From: Mycobacterium lacus
GTDB lineage: Bacteria > Actinomycetota > Actinomycetes > Mycobacteriales > Mycobacteriaceae
Direction of reading: 5' to 3'
DNA length: 64,000 nt
Assembly (NCBI RefSeq): GCF_010731535.1
Contig: NZ_AP022581.1
Span: 3,791,952 to 3,855,951, forward strand
Shown: in pieces, positions 44,632 to 53,322 of the stretch
Position numbering within the stretch: the first letter of the stretch is position 1
How the letters are laid out: each line of letters opens with the position of its first letter
Notes under the pieces: model-generated
The model's database searches: none
Seen by the model: only the letters and a program-made list of their open reading frames with translations
What the model was told of the DNA's origin: nothing
Position numbers and translations under genes: made by a program

Positions 44632-45744
44632 GTGCTCCTGCCCGCCCTGCGGCGGGTGCTGGACGGCCGCGATCCCGCGATGGTCGCGGTGGGGGCCCCT
44701 GGCGAGAGCGAATCGGCACTGTCTGCCTTGCGGGTGGGCGAAGAGATCGACGACGACGTGGCCCTGGTGGTGACGACCTCGGGAACCACCGGACCCCCGA
44801 AGGGCGCATTGCTCACCGCTGCCGCATTGACCGCCAGCGCGTCGGCAACCCACGACCGGCTTGGCGGAGCGGGCAGCTGGCTGCTGGCCGTGCCCCCATA
44901 CCACATCGCCGGGCTGCAGGTGCTAGTGCGCAGCGCGATCGCCGGTTCCATACCCGTCGAGCTGGACGTCACAGCCGGTTTTGACATCAGCCAATTGCCC
45001 AGCGCGGTAAAACAATTGGGCCCTGGCCGGCGATACACGTCGCTGGTCGCCGCGCAGCTGGCCAAGGCGCTCACCAGCCCAGCCGCCGCCGCAGCGCTGG
45101 CCGAATTGGACGCGGTGCTGATCGGCGGGGGACCCGCGCCCCGGCCGATCCTGGAGGCCGCCGCGGCGGCCGGCATCGCGGTGGTGCGCACCTACGGGAT
45201 GAGCGAGACCGCCGGAGGCTGCGTCTACGACGGCGTCCCGCTCGATGGCGTCCAGCTGCGCGTGCAACCCGATGGCCGCATCGTGGTCGGGGGCGCGACG
45301 CTGGCCAAGGGCTATCGCAACCCGGTTCATCCCGACCCGTTTGCCGAGTCAGGCTGGTTTCACACCGATGACGTTGGCGCCGTGAATGATTCGGGCGTAC
45401 TGCGGGTTTTGGGCCGCACCGACGAGGCCATTAGCACGGGCGGGCTGACCGTGCTGCCGCAGCCCGTCGAGGCCGCGTTGTGCACCCATCCCGCGGTGGC
45501 GGACTGTGCGGTCTTCGGGCTCGCCGACGACCGGCTGGGCCAGCGGGTGGTCGCCGCGGTTGTGGTGCGCGACGGTTGTCCGGCGCCGACGCTGGACGCG
45601 CTGCGGGCCCATGTCGCCCGCACCCTGGACGCCACCGCGGCACCGCGCGAGCTGCACATCGTCGAGGCGCTGCCGCGACAAGGCATCGGCAAGATCGACC
45701 GCACGGCGCTGGTGCGCCGATTCGCCGGGACGGGCGACCAATAG
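44632..45744 (+). CDS. menE: o-Succinylbenzoate-CoA ligase MenE
   Basis: A 370-aa ANL-superfamily enzyme that activates o-succinylbenzoate for MenB. The P-loop-like motif is VVTTSGTTGPPKGALL, then YGMSETAGGCVYDG, GWFHTDDVGAVND, and the A10 lysine in RQGIGKIDRTAL. MenE is naturally shorter than most ligases of the family. The start is uncertain. Conserved-looking sequence (VLRALRVPPGSAVRVLLPAL) reaches back to about 44590, but no ATG or GTG precedes the GTG at 44632, so a CTG start at 44593 is possible. Confidence 0.88.
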   Translation: MLLPALRRVLDGRDPAMVAVGAPGESESALSALRVGEEIDDDVALVVTTSGTTGPPKGALLTAAALTASASATHDRLGGAGSWLLAVPPYHIAGLQVLVRSAIAGSIPVELDVTAGFDISQLPSAVKQLGPGRRYTSLVAAQLAKALTSPAAAAALAELDAVLIGGGPAPRPILEAAAAAGIAVVRTYGMSETAGGCVYDGVPLDGVQLRVQPDGRIVVGGATLAKGYRNPVHPDPFAESGWFHTDDVGAVNDSGVLRVLGRTDEAISTGGLTVLPQPVEAALCTHPAVADCAVFGLADDRLGQRVVAAVVVRDGCPAPTLDALRAHVARTLDATAAPRELHIVEALPRQGIGKIDRTALVRRFAGTGDQ

Positions 45745-45755
45745 GCTGATCTGTC

Positions 45756-47120
45756 GTGAGGATCGCGCGCCGGGAGGCATGGGCCGTCGCCGTCGGCCTC
45801 GTCCTGGTGGCGGCCGCGTTCGCGCTGCCCCGGATGAACGTGGGCGTCAAACCGCGGTCCGACATCGGTCTGGAGCGGTTCGGCGTGCGTGCCGGCGCCG
45901 CACCGATCTTCGGCTATTGGGACGCCCACGTCGGCTGGGGCACCGCGCCGGCGATTCTCCTGGCCGTGGCCGCCGTGGCGTGGGGTCAGGTTGCGGCACA
46001 ACGGCTTTCGTGGCCGATTCTGACACTTGGCACCTGGGCCACCGCCTGCGCGTGGGCGCTTTCGCTGGCAATGATCGACGGTTGGCAGCGCGGCTTCGCC
46101 GGCCGGCTGACCACTAGGGACGAGTATCTGTCGCAGGTTCCCGGCATCACCGACATCCCGGCCGCGTTGCGCACGTTCTCGAGCCGGATCCTCGACTTCC
46201 GGCCGGACTCCTGGGTCACCCATGTCTCCGGGCATCCGCCGGGCGCGCTGCTGACGTTCGTGTGGCTGGACCGTCTCGGGTTGCGCGGCGGCGCCTGGGC
46301 AGGACTGCTCTGCCTGCTGGTCGGCTCCAGCGCAGCGGCGGCCGTGGTGATCGCCGCGCGGGCGTTGGCCGGCGAGCAGACGGCGCGGCGGGCCGCGCCG
46401 TTCGTCGCGGTGGCGCCGACGGCGATCTGGGTTGCCGTCTCGGCCGACGGATACTTCGCGGGCGTCGCGGCGTGGGGCATCGCGCTGCTGGCGGTGGCGG
46501 TGCACGGGACGGCTCGATTCCCCGCGCTGGTGGCGGCCGGCGCGGGCGTGTTGCTCGGCTGGGGGGTATTCCTCAGTTACGGCTTGATGCTGATGGGGCT
46601 TCCGGCGTTGGCGGTCCTGGTGTCCTCGGGCAACGGGAGGGCCGACCGGCGAGCCGCCCTGCGGGCGGTGGGCCCGGCCACCCTGGCGGCGGTGGCGGTG
46701 GCGGCGGCCTTCGCCGTGTCCGGGTATTACTGGTTCGACGGCTATGATCTTGTGCAGCAACGCTATTGGCAGGGAGTCGCCAAGGATCGCCCGTTCCAGT
46801 ACTGGTCCTGGGCCAACCTAGCAGCAACGGTGTGCGCCATCGGGCTGGGCAGCGTCGCCGGCATCGGCCGGCTGTTCGATCGGAACGCCATCCGGCGCCG
46901 ATCCGGTTTGCACCTGCTGCTGCTGGCAGTGCTGGCCGCCGTCATCTGCGCCGATGTGAGCATGCTGAGCAAGGCCGAGACCGAACGGATCTGGCTGCCG
47001 TTCACCGTCTGGCTGACGGCCGCGCCGGCCCTGCTACCGCTGCGGTCGCACCGGCTGTGGCTGGCGGTCAACGCCGCCGGCGCCCTGCTGCTGAACAGCG
47101 TCATCTTCACGAACTGGTAA
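45756..47120 (+). CDS. Polytopic membrane protein, Rv0541c-like
   Basis: A 454-aa protein with about 10-12 hydrophobic segments. After the first segment there is a large loop (WVTHVSGHPPGALLTFVWLD), a layout reminiscent of GT-C-type membrane glycosyltransferases; this is a structural hint only. GTG start, 12 bp after menE. The 3' end converges on the DUF2064 gene with 13 bp between. Confidence 0.78.
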   Translation: MRIARREAWAVAVGLVLVAAAFALPRMNVGVKPRSDIGLERFGVRAGAAPIFGYWDAHVGWGTAPAILLAVAAVAWGQVAAQRLSWPILTLGTWATACAWALSLAMIDGWQRGFAGRLTTRDEYLSQVPGITDIPAALRTFSSRILDFRPDSWVTHVSGHPPGALLTFVWLDRLGLRGGAWAGLLCLLVGSSAAAAVVIAARALAGEQTARRAAPFVAVAPTAIWVAVSADGYFAGVAAWGIALLAVAVHGTARFPALVAAGAGVLLGWGVFLSYGLMLMGLPALAVLVSSGNGRADRRAALRAVGPATLAAVAVAAAFAVSGYYWFDGYDLVQQRYWQGVAKDRPFQYWSWANLAATVCAIGLGSVAGIGRLFDRNAIRRRSGLHLLLLAVLAAVICADVSMLSKAETERIWLPFTVWLTAAPALLPLRSHRLWLAVNAAGALLLNSVIFTNW

Positions 47121-47133
47121 GCGGCATCCGGCC

Positions 47134-47805
47134 TCAGAGGCCGGCCGCACGCGTGACGCGCGCAAACCGGCTTCCCGGTGCGCAGGCGTCACGCACCGCG
47201 GCGACGTCGCCGACGACGTCGAAGTCCGCCAGTCGTCGCACCGGTGTCACGTCAATACCGTTGTCGCGCAATGCCTTCAGCGTGAGTTCGCCGGTGTCCG
47301 GCTGGGACATCGGGACGCTGCGCAGACACTCGGCCGCCGCCGGGGTGTGGACCCCGAGGGCCCACCATCCGCCGTCGCGCGCCAACCCGAGCACCGCCGG
47401 CGCCTCGAGCAAACGGCGCGCGCACTCGGCCAGCAACTCGGCGGTCACCTGCGGGGTGTCCATCCCGATTTGCAGCACTGGCTGACGGGCGAAACGTAGG
47501 CCGGCGTCGGCGTGTGCGTTGGCGAGCCGGTCGGCGAAGCCGTCGCCGCGCTGGCCGATCACCGCGAACGACTCCAGCCGCTGCCGGATTTGGCCGGCGC
47601 TGGCCGCTGCCTCCAAGTCGCCGGTAAGCGCCACCACCCGCGCGGCGACGGGTGCGGCGGCCACCGCGTCCAGCGTGTCGAGCAGCGCGGCTGCGGCGAT
47701 CTCGGCGGCGACGCGGTCGCCGATCGTCGCGGCCAGCCGCGTCTTGGCCCGTCCGGGCTCCGGCGCCTTGGCGACCACCAGCACGGTCACCGGCAGACAG
47801 CTCAC
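47134..47805 (-). CDS. DUF2064 family protein, Rv0540-like
   Basis: A 223-aa protein of the DUF2064 family, with a nucleotidyltransferase-like GT-A fold. The N-terminal VLVVAKAPEPGRAKTRLA and the LQIGMDTPQVT block are typical. The family is related to CofC/MobA-type enzymes; no reaction is established. The GTG at 47805 overlaps the preceding glycosyltransferase stop by four bases (GTGA), so it is translated with it. Confidence 0.82.
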   Translation of the reverse strand: MSCLPVTVLVVAKAPEPGRAKTRLAATIGDRVAAEIAAAALLDTLDAVAAAPVAARVVALTGDLEAAASAGQIRQRLESFAVIGQRGDGFADRLANAHADAGLRFARQPVLQIGMDTPQVTAELLAECARRLLEAPAVLGLARDGGWWALGVHTPAAAECLRSVPMSQPDTGELTLKALRDNGIDVTPVRRLADFDVVGDVAAVRDACAPGSRFARVTRAAGL

Positions 47806-48464
47806 GAAATCACCTTCCAGAAGTCGAGGATCGCGGTGATGCTGCCCCGCAGTGAACCGCTGACCTTGGATTTGCCGCCCGTCCGCGGGCCGTACCGGAC
47901 GTCGAGTTCGACCACGCGCCATCCGGCGGCCGCGGCGCGGACGAGCAGTTCCAGCGGATACCCCGACCGCCGATCGACGACTCCCAGAGTCAGCAGGGCC
48001 TCCCGCCGCGCGACGCGCATGGGCGCGACGTCGTGCACCGGCAGGCGGTGCCGGGTGCGCAACCGCCAGCTCATTACCACGGTGCCGACCCGGGCGACCC
48101 ACGGCCAGTGCAGCCCGGGCACCGGACGCCGCCGTCCGACCACCAGATCGGCGCCCCGTTCGAGTGCGGCGACCAGCCGGGGCAGGTCGCCGGGATCCAT
48201 CGACCCGTCGGCGTCGAGGACCGCGACGATCGGGGTCGACGCGGCAACCACGCCGGCATGCACGGCCGAGCCGTACCCGGGCCGCGGTTCCGCGACCACC
48301 TGGGCGCCGTGGCGGGCGGCGACCCCGGCGGTGTCGTCGGTGCTGTTGTTGTCCACCACCAGCGCCCGATACCCGGCGGGAACAGCCGCCAGCACCGCAG
48401 GCAGCGACTCCTCCTCGTTGAGACAAGGCAGCACCACCGTCACCGCGCCGTCGGGCATGCACAT
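47802..48464 (-). CDS. Family 2 glycosyltransferase (dolichyl-phosphate-mannose-synthase-like), Rv0539-like
   Basis: A 220-aa GT-A glycosyltransferase. The N-terminal VTVVLPCLNEEESLPAVLAA, the nucleotide site ALVVDNNSTDDT, and the DxD-like AVLDADGSMDPGDLPRL are diagnostic. It probably transfers a sugar from a nucleotide donor to polyprenyl phosphate. Start at 48464; a second ATG is at 48458. The long frame running upstream antisense to the repeat-rich neighbour is not coding. Confidence 0.82.
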   Translation of the reverse strand: MCMPDGAVTVVLPCLNEEESLPAVLAAVPAGYRALVVDNNSTDDTAGVAARHGAQVVAEPRPGYGSAVHAGVVAASTPIVAVLDADGSMDPGDLPRLVAALERGADLVVGRRRPVPGLHWPWVARVGTVVMSWRLRTRHRLPVHDVAPMRVARREALLTLGVVDRRSGYPLELLVRAAAAGWRVVELDVRYGPRTGGKSKVSGSLRGSITAILDFWKVIS

Positions 48465-48489
48465 CGACTTTAGGGGGGCGGCTGGGTGA

Positions 48490-50310
48490 TCAGAACCCGC
48501 CGAACGAGTGCCCGGAGTGGCCTCCGCCGCTGCCGCCGGTGCCACCGCCGCTGCTGCCGCCGGTGCCACCGCCGCTGCCGCCGCCGGTGCCGCCGGTGCC
48601 ACCGCCACCGCTGCCGCCGGTGCCGCCGGTGCCACCGCCACCGCTGCCGCCGGTGCCACCGCCGCTGCCGCCGCCGGTGCCACCGCCGCTGCTGCCGCCG
48701 GTGCCACCGCCGCTGCCACCGCCAAGCGGCGGCTGCGGAGCGGGGGCCACGGTCTGCGGAGCCGGGGCCACGGTCTGCTGCTGGGTCGGTACCTGCTGGG
48801 TCGGTACCTGGGTCGGCTGCTGCGTGGGCTGTGGAGCCACCGTCGTCGGAGCCACCGTCGTCGGGGGGACGGTCGTCGGGGGGACGGTCGTCGGGGGGAC
48901 GGTCGTGGTGATCGGGGCCATCGTCGTCGGCGGCGTCGTGGGTGGCGTGGTCGGCGGCGTCGTGGGTGGCGTCGTCGGTGGCGTCGTCGGCGGCGTCGTG
49001 GGTGGCGTCGTGGGCGGGGTCGTCGGCGGCGCGGTGGGCACCGTCGGCATCCCCGGCTGCCAGCCCGGATAGGGAAGGATGATCGGGACCGGGATGGGTA
49101 CGGGGGCGGGCACCACACCCGGAGCAGCCGGTACTGGAGCCGGCGCAACCGGCGCAGGTGCCGGTTGGGGGGCACGGACGGCCGGGATGGAACCGCCCTG
49201 GAACCCTAAAGTGGGCGCATCGGCGGGAGGCGGCGGCACGGGCGCCTGCTGCTGAGTCGGCAGCAGCGGCATGAACTTCCCCGGCTGAGCGTTCTGGTGC
49301 CCCTCGACCGGCTGCGAAGCCGCCGTCGGCCGGATGGTGACCGCCACGGCCACCGCCAGCGAAGCGAACCCGATGACCGCGAAGGCAACGACCGCGTTGC
49401 TGATCAGCAGCGACCGCCTGCTCAGCGGTGGACGAGCCCCGGTTTCGTCATCCTCCTCGAACTCCTCGAACTCGTCGCCATAGTCGCCATGGCCCTCGTA
49501 ACCCTCCACGGGAAGCAGCTCGTAATCGCCGGCCTGGGAGTACGCCAGCTGCGGCTCTTCACCCGCGCCGGACTGCGCTCCCCCGGCCGGTGGGGAGGCC
49601 GGTGGGAGGACCGTCGTTGCATCCCCGCCCAGGGCCGGTTGAGCCGACGTCGCGCTCGCGGCGCCGGCACCACCAAACGTCACTGCCGCGCCGGCCGTGA
49701 TCGCCGCACCCCGGGCCAGCGCAAAGGTGGGATCCTCGGGAATCTCCACGCGCATGGTCGTGTCGCCGTCAAGCCGGCCGGTGAAAAGCGCGGTTTGCTC
49801 AGCGGACGGACCGACCAGGATCACCTGCTCGGGCGCCGCTTGGGCGGGGATCTGCGCCATCAACGTGTCGAACGTGGACGTCGCGTCGCCCGTTACCGGC
49901 GCGGCGGCCAGCAGGGTGGGCGGCGCGCCCGCACAATCCACCATCGACAGGCTCGCCGTCTCCTCGCCGACCAGCAGTATCGCCGACCCGGCACGTGCCG
50001 GACCCAGCAGCGCACTGGCCGCCTGCGACTCCGAGACCACCTCGACGTTCAGGACACCGGAGTCGTCCAACGCCTGGCGCAGCTCGTCGACCTCGTCCTG
50101 ATCTGACCAGCACAGCCGAGTCGCGACCAGCCGGTGGTTCTCGTCGGCCAACAACCGATTCGTACCGACCACGGTCTCGGTCAAGACCGCCACCGGGTTG
50201 TCCGCCAGGTCGACCGAGGACTGGTCGATCACGGCATTCCCGCCGCCCGGCTCGACCATGACGAAGCGCGCTACCCGATCCGCGACCGCCACCCCCAACA
50301 CGACGTCCAT
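48490..50310 (-). CDS. Repeat-rich membrane protein, Rv0538-like (DUF7159-type N-terminus)
   Basis: A 606-aa protein. Residues 1-220 form a globular cytosolic domain (MDVVLGVAVADRVARFVMVE). A single transmembrane segment lies at about residue 312-333 (VVAFAVIGFASLAVAVAVTI). The extracytoplasmic part is proline-rich: a run of about nine PPTT units, three VPPTT units, a Gln/Pro segment, then a glycine tail built from GGGTGG and GGSGGG units. The tail ends GGHSGHSFGGF. Rv0538 is about 548 aa, so repeat number probably varies. Function unknown; an envelope-spanning role is inferred. Confidence 0.8.
   Translation of the reverse strand: MDVVLGVAVADRVARFVMVEPGGGNAVIDQSSVDLADNPVAVLTETVVGTNRLLADENHRLVATRLCWSDQDEVDELRQALDDSGVLNVEVVSESQAASALLGPARAGSAILLVGEETASLSMVDCAGAPPTLLAAAPVTGDATSTFDTLMAQIPAQAAPEQVILVGPSAEQTALFTGRLDGDTTMRVEIPEDPTFALARGAAITAGAAVTFGGAGAASATSAQPALGGDATTVLPPASPPAGGAQSGAGEEPQLAYSQAGDYELLPVEGYEGHGDYGDEFEEFEEDDETGARPPLSRRSLLISNAVVAFAVIGFASLAVAVAVTIRPTAASQPVEGHQNAQPGKFMPLLPTQQQAPVPPPPADAPTLGFQGGSIPAVRAPQPAPAPVAPAPVPAAPGVVPAPVPIPVPIILPYPGWQPGMPTVPTAPPTTPPTTPPTTPPTTPPTTPPTTPPTTPPTTPPTTMAPITTTVPPTTVPPTTVPPTTVAPTTVAPQPTQQPTQVPTQQVPTQQQTVAPAPQTVAPAPQPPLGGGSGGGTGGSSGGGTGGGSGGGTGGSGGGGTGGTGGSGGGGTGGTGGGSGGGTGGSSGGGTGGSGGGHSGHSFGGF
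48535..48726 (-). repeat. Tandem coding repeats, glycine-rich tail
   Basis: Degenerate units of GCCGCCGGTGCCACCGCC type repeat through this stretch and encode GGTGGSGGG-like tails on the minus strand. Long open frames on both strands here are a by-product of the composition. Confidence 0.8.
48860..49033 (-). repeat. Tandem coding repeats, PPTT and VPPTT units
   Basis: Near 48868-48905 a 15-bp unit (GTCGTCGGGGGGACG) is repeated three times and encodes VPPTT. From about 48930 a 12-bp unit (GGCGTCGTGGGT and variants) is repeated about nine times and encodes PPTT. Such arrays tend to change length by slippage. Confidence 0.8.
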
Positions 50311-50500
50311 TTGCGGCTCTCCTTCGGCTGGCTACCCCACAACCAGCAATGTCCCGGCATCACTACACTTCGATACCGTTGGCAGTATCCGTCATTCGGG
50401 CGCAAGGTTTCCCTATGAGCGCAGCGTAGCTGGAACCCCAATTAGCGGGGACAGTCACAGCGGAACTCACAGCCACGGCCACGTCATCCGAACGGAGAAT

Positions 50501-50605
50501 ATGTTCGCAACCGAACAACGCAACGGGTCCGGCAGGGGGTTCCCCCACGGCAGCTCCGAGCCCGCGGCGGCAGCAACCGACTTCGATCCCTGGGGGGCAT
50601 GGTGA
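50501..50605 (+). CDS. Candidate 34-aa small protein upstream of the Rv0537c-like gene
   Basis: An ATG at 50501 with CGGAGA 5 nt upstream opens a 34-codon frame (MFATEQRNGSGRGFPHGSSE, ending in TDFDPWGAW). Its TGA at 50603-50605 overlaps the start of the next gene (ATG 50599) by 7 bases, the arrangement of translational coupling. It could be a real small protein or a leader ORF controlling the membrane protein. No homologue is recognised. Confidence 0.45.
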   Translation: MFATEQRNGSGRGFPHGSSEPAAAATDFDPWGAW

Positions 50606-52269
50606 GCCTGAGCAGCGACGACACGCCGACCGGCCCTCTTACGGGCGCCCGAGCACAACAGGCACCACCCGCCGCCGGCCCGGGTCAGCTGTCGTTTCCG
50701 GGCCCGCCGGCGTCCGGGCACTTGACGCGAAGACGAACCGGCCTGCGCGACCTGACGGCAGCCGCCTTCGTGGTGGCCGCGCTGTTCTTCCCGTGGAACC
50801 TCTATTTCGGCTTCCGAATCCCGGGCAGTCGCACCTGGTCATGGCTGGTCCTGTTGCTGGTGACGGCGCTGTCGCTGATGTCGCTGGCCTTGTCTCGCGC
50901 GCAATTGAACCCTGTCGTCGCCGGCCGGCTTCGCCTGGCGCTCAACATCCCGTATCTGCTGCTCTTGGTGGCCTTCGTCGGCTACGACGTGTTTGAGACC
51001 ATCCGGTCCGGCGGCACCGTGCACGTGCCGGGTGGTGTCGGGCCGGGCGGATGGCTGGGCGTCGTCGGCTCGCTATTGGCTGCGCAACCCGTGCCGACCA
51101 GTCCAACCGTGGACGAATACGGAAATCGCAGGTGGCTCCGGGCGGCCCGGATCATCGGCTACGCGTCGATGTTCGGTGCGGCGCTCAGCTGCGGCTTCAA
51201 TCTGTGCTGGCGCATCCGATATGCATTGCGCGGCTCCGACGGTTCAGTCGCCTTTGGCACACAGAACGTCGCGGTCATCGCGACGGCGGTGGTGTACGGC
51301 GTGGTCGCACTGACTGCTGTCCTGGTCGCGTCGCGATGGATTCTTCGGGAAACCACCGCTTCTCGGCTCGCGGTCCTCGCGCTCGGAGCCTCGACGGTGG
51401 TTGCCGGGATCATTGTGTGGATCCTGCCGATCGGCCGGGAGATCGATGCGTTCCACGGCATAGCGCAGAACACGTCGACAGCCGGAGTCGGCTACGAGGG
51501 TTATCTGGCGTGGGCGGCGGCCGCGGCGCTGTTCGCGCCGCTGGCACTGTTCGGCACGAATACCCGGAGAGATCAAGACGTCTGGCGTACGGCAATCCGA
51601 AAAGGCTTGCTGCTCATCGTTGTTTGGTGTCTGGGCTCGGTGCTGATGCGAGTCACCGATCTCGTCGTCGCGGTGATGTTGAATTACCCGTACTCGCGCT
51701 ACGACACCTTGACCCTGGCCGCGTTCGATCTGACCACCGCGGTCCTTGCACTCTGGCTTCGCGTCAATCTGGCCAACGATGCGCTGCGCGCACGGCTGCT
51801 GGCGGCACTGAGCGGATTTCTGTTCACCCTCACGGTTTCTCGCGTCATCGTGGGCATTGCGCTGGCGCCGCGGTTCCAAGAATCCCCCGGCGCACCGCCG
51901 AACCCGGTCTACGGAAACAACCTCGCCCAGCAAATCACCAGCACCTTCGATGTCGTGCTGTGCGGTCTGGCGGCGTGCATTCTGGCCGCCGTCATCGTCG
52001 CCGCACGCATCCGACGTCCGCGGCGACGGGTACGACGGGTACGACGGGTGCGACGGCCGGTTCAGCCGGGCGCCGGCTCCAGACCGCCCGGTGGTCCGCT
52101 GCCGCCGTCGGAGGCCACAACGACCCGATTCGGGGTTGCCGGCGACGACCACAATGCGCCCACCGCTGTCCTTTCCGGGGGGGCTCGATCGCCCCGGATC
52201 TTCAGATCAGGCGAGTCAACGCGGCAAGAGCGTCCGAAGATCTTCCGTCCGCCGGGCAGCCCGCCGTAG
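50599..52269 (+). CDS. Polytopic membrane protein, Rv0537c-like
   Basis: A 556-aa membrane protein with a Pro/Gly-rich cytosolic N-terminus, about 10 hydrophobic segments (residues 50-475), and a hydrophilic C-terminus. The junction after the last helix is strongly basic (RRPRRRVRRVRRVRR), encoded by a 9-bp tandem repeat at 52024-52056. The tail contains two similar PRIFRSG / PKIFRPP motifs. Function unknown. The 3' end stops 3 bp from the convergent epimerase gene. Confidence 0.78.
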   Translation: MVSLSSDDTPTGPLTGARAQQAPPAAGPGQLSFPGPPASGHLTRRRTGLRDLTAAAFVVAALFFPWNLYFGFRIPGSRTWSWLVLLLVTALSLMSLALSRAQLNPVVAGRLRLALNIPYLLLLVAFVGYDVFETIRSGGTVHVPGGVGPGGWLGVVGSLLAAQPVPTSPTVDEYGNRRWLRAARIIGYASMFGAALSCGFNLCWRIRYALRGSDGSVAFGTQNVAVIATAVVYGVVALTAVLVASRWILRETTASRLAVLALGASTVVAGIIVWILPIGREIDAFHGIAQNTSTAGVGYEGYLAWAAAAALFAPLALFGTNTRRDQDVWRTAIRKGLLLIVVWCLGSVLMRVTDLVVAVMLNYPYSRYDTLTLAAFDLTTAVLALWLRVNLANDALRARLLAALSGFLFTLTVSRVIVGIALAPRFQESPGAPPNPVYGNNLAQQITSTFDVVLCGLAACILAAVIVAARIRRPRRRVRRVRRVRRPVQPGAGSRPPGGPLPPSEATTTRFGVAGDDHNAPTAVLSGGARSPRIFRSGESTRQERPKIFRPPGSPP

Positions 52270-52272
52270 CGA

Positions 52273-53322
52273 TCAGCGCAGTGGCGCGAACGCAAACTCG
52301 CGCAGTCCCGCGCGCGGATCGACGGCGGCGCGGAAACCCAGCACATCGGCGGCCCGCTCGGGATCGGCGACGATGTGGCGCACGTCGCCGCTGCGGTACC
52401 GCCCGGTGATGACCGGCGACACCGTGCCGTCAGGGCCGCCGCGGGCATCGCACAGCGCGGTGGCCACCTGCAGAATCGAGATGGGCCACCCGGAACAGAC
52501 GTTGACCGCGGTGAACCCGGGGCGGCCAGCTTCCAGCAGATGCGCCGCCGCGAGGTTGGCGGCGGCCACGTCGTCGACGTGGACGAAGTCACGCATCTGG
52601 CCGCCGTCCTCGAAAACCGTTGGTGGCTCACCTTTTTCGAGTGACGAGCGGAAGATCGCCGCGACGCCCGAGTATGGGGTGTCGCGCGGCATCCCGGGGC
52701 CGTAGACGTTGTGGTAGCGCAGTGCCACCACCGAGCCGCCCGTCGCCTCCGACCACGCCAGCGCGTAATGCTCCTGCGCGGTCTTGCTGGCCGCGTACAG
52801 GCTGCGCGGCCGCAGGGGGGCGTCCTCGTCGACCAGCCGCCAGCTGACCGGCTCCCCGCAGGCCGGGCAAAGATGCTCGAAGATCCCGGCGTCGAGGTCG
52901 GCGCGCCGCCGCGGCAGCGGGTCGACCAATCCATGCTCGGCGCAGTGGTAACGGCCCTGCCCATAGACCACCATCGACGACGCCAGCACCAGGCGGCGCA
53001 CCCCGGCGGCGAACATCTGCGCCAGCAGCACCGAGGTCGCGAAATCGTTGTGACCCCCGTAGGCGGGCGCGTCGGCGGCGTCCACGCCGGCGCCCACCAT
53101 CGCCGCCTGGTGGCACACCAGGTCGACACCGGCCAGCAGCGGGGCCAGCGCGTCGGCGTCGCGAACGTCGACCCGTTGGCATCCCGGTGGTAACACCGCG
53201 TTTTCCCCGTGCGCGGCGGGCAGCAGCGCGTCGATGCCCAGCACCTCGTGACCCGTGGCCCGCAGCGCCGCACTCACCCGCGATCCGATGAAGCCGGCCG
53301 CACCGGTCAGCAGCACCCTCAC
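52273..53322 (-). CDS. galE3: NAD-dependent epimerase/dehydratase with CxxC insert, GalE3 (Rv0536)-like
   Basis: A 349-aa extended SDR acting on nucleotide sugars. The Rossmann motif is VLLTGAAGFIGSRV (residues 3-16) and the catalytic pair is Tyr176/Lys180 in YAASK. Between them is an insert with Cys127, His130, Cys152 and Cys155 (YHCAEHG and HLCPACG), which could bind zinc and is not part of classic GalE. The GTG at 53322 overlaps the phosphorylase stop by four bases (GTGA). The true substrate is unknown, and the galE name rests on annotation history. Confidence 0.85.
   Translation of the reverse strand: MRVLLTGAAGFIGSRVSAALRATGHEVLGIDALLPAAHGENAVLPPGCQRVDVRDADALAPLLAGVDLVCHQAAMVGAGVDAADAPAYGGHNDFATSVLLAQMFAAGVRRLVLASSMVVYGQGRYHCAEHGLVDPLPRRRADLDAGIFEHLCPACGEPVSWRLVDEDAPLRPRSLYAASKTAQEHYALAWSEATGGSVVALRYHNVYGPGMPRDTPYSGVAAIFRSSLEKGEPPTVFEDGGQMRDFVHVDDVAAANLAAAHLLEAGRPGFTAVNVCSGWPISILQVATALCDARGGPDGTVSPVITGRYRSGDVRHIVADPERAADVLGFRAAVDPRAGLREFAFAPLR

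Noticed and set aside
48508..49209. Long plus-strand frames of 233 and 177 aa opposite the repeat-rich membrane protein
   Set aside because: They are low-complexity mirror images of the PPTT and glycine repeats and have no ribosome site or recognisable domain.
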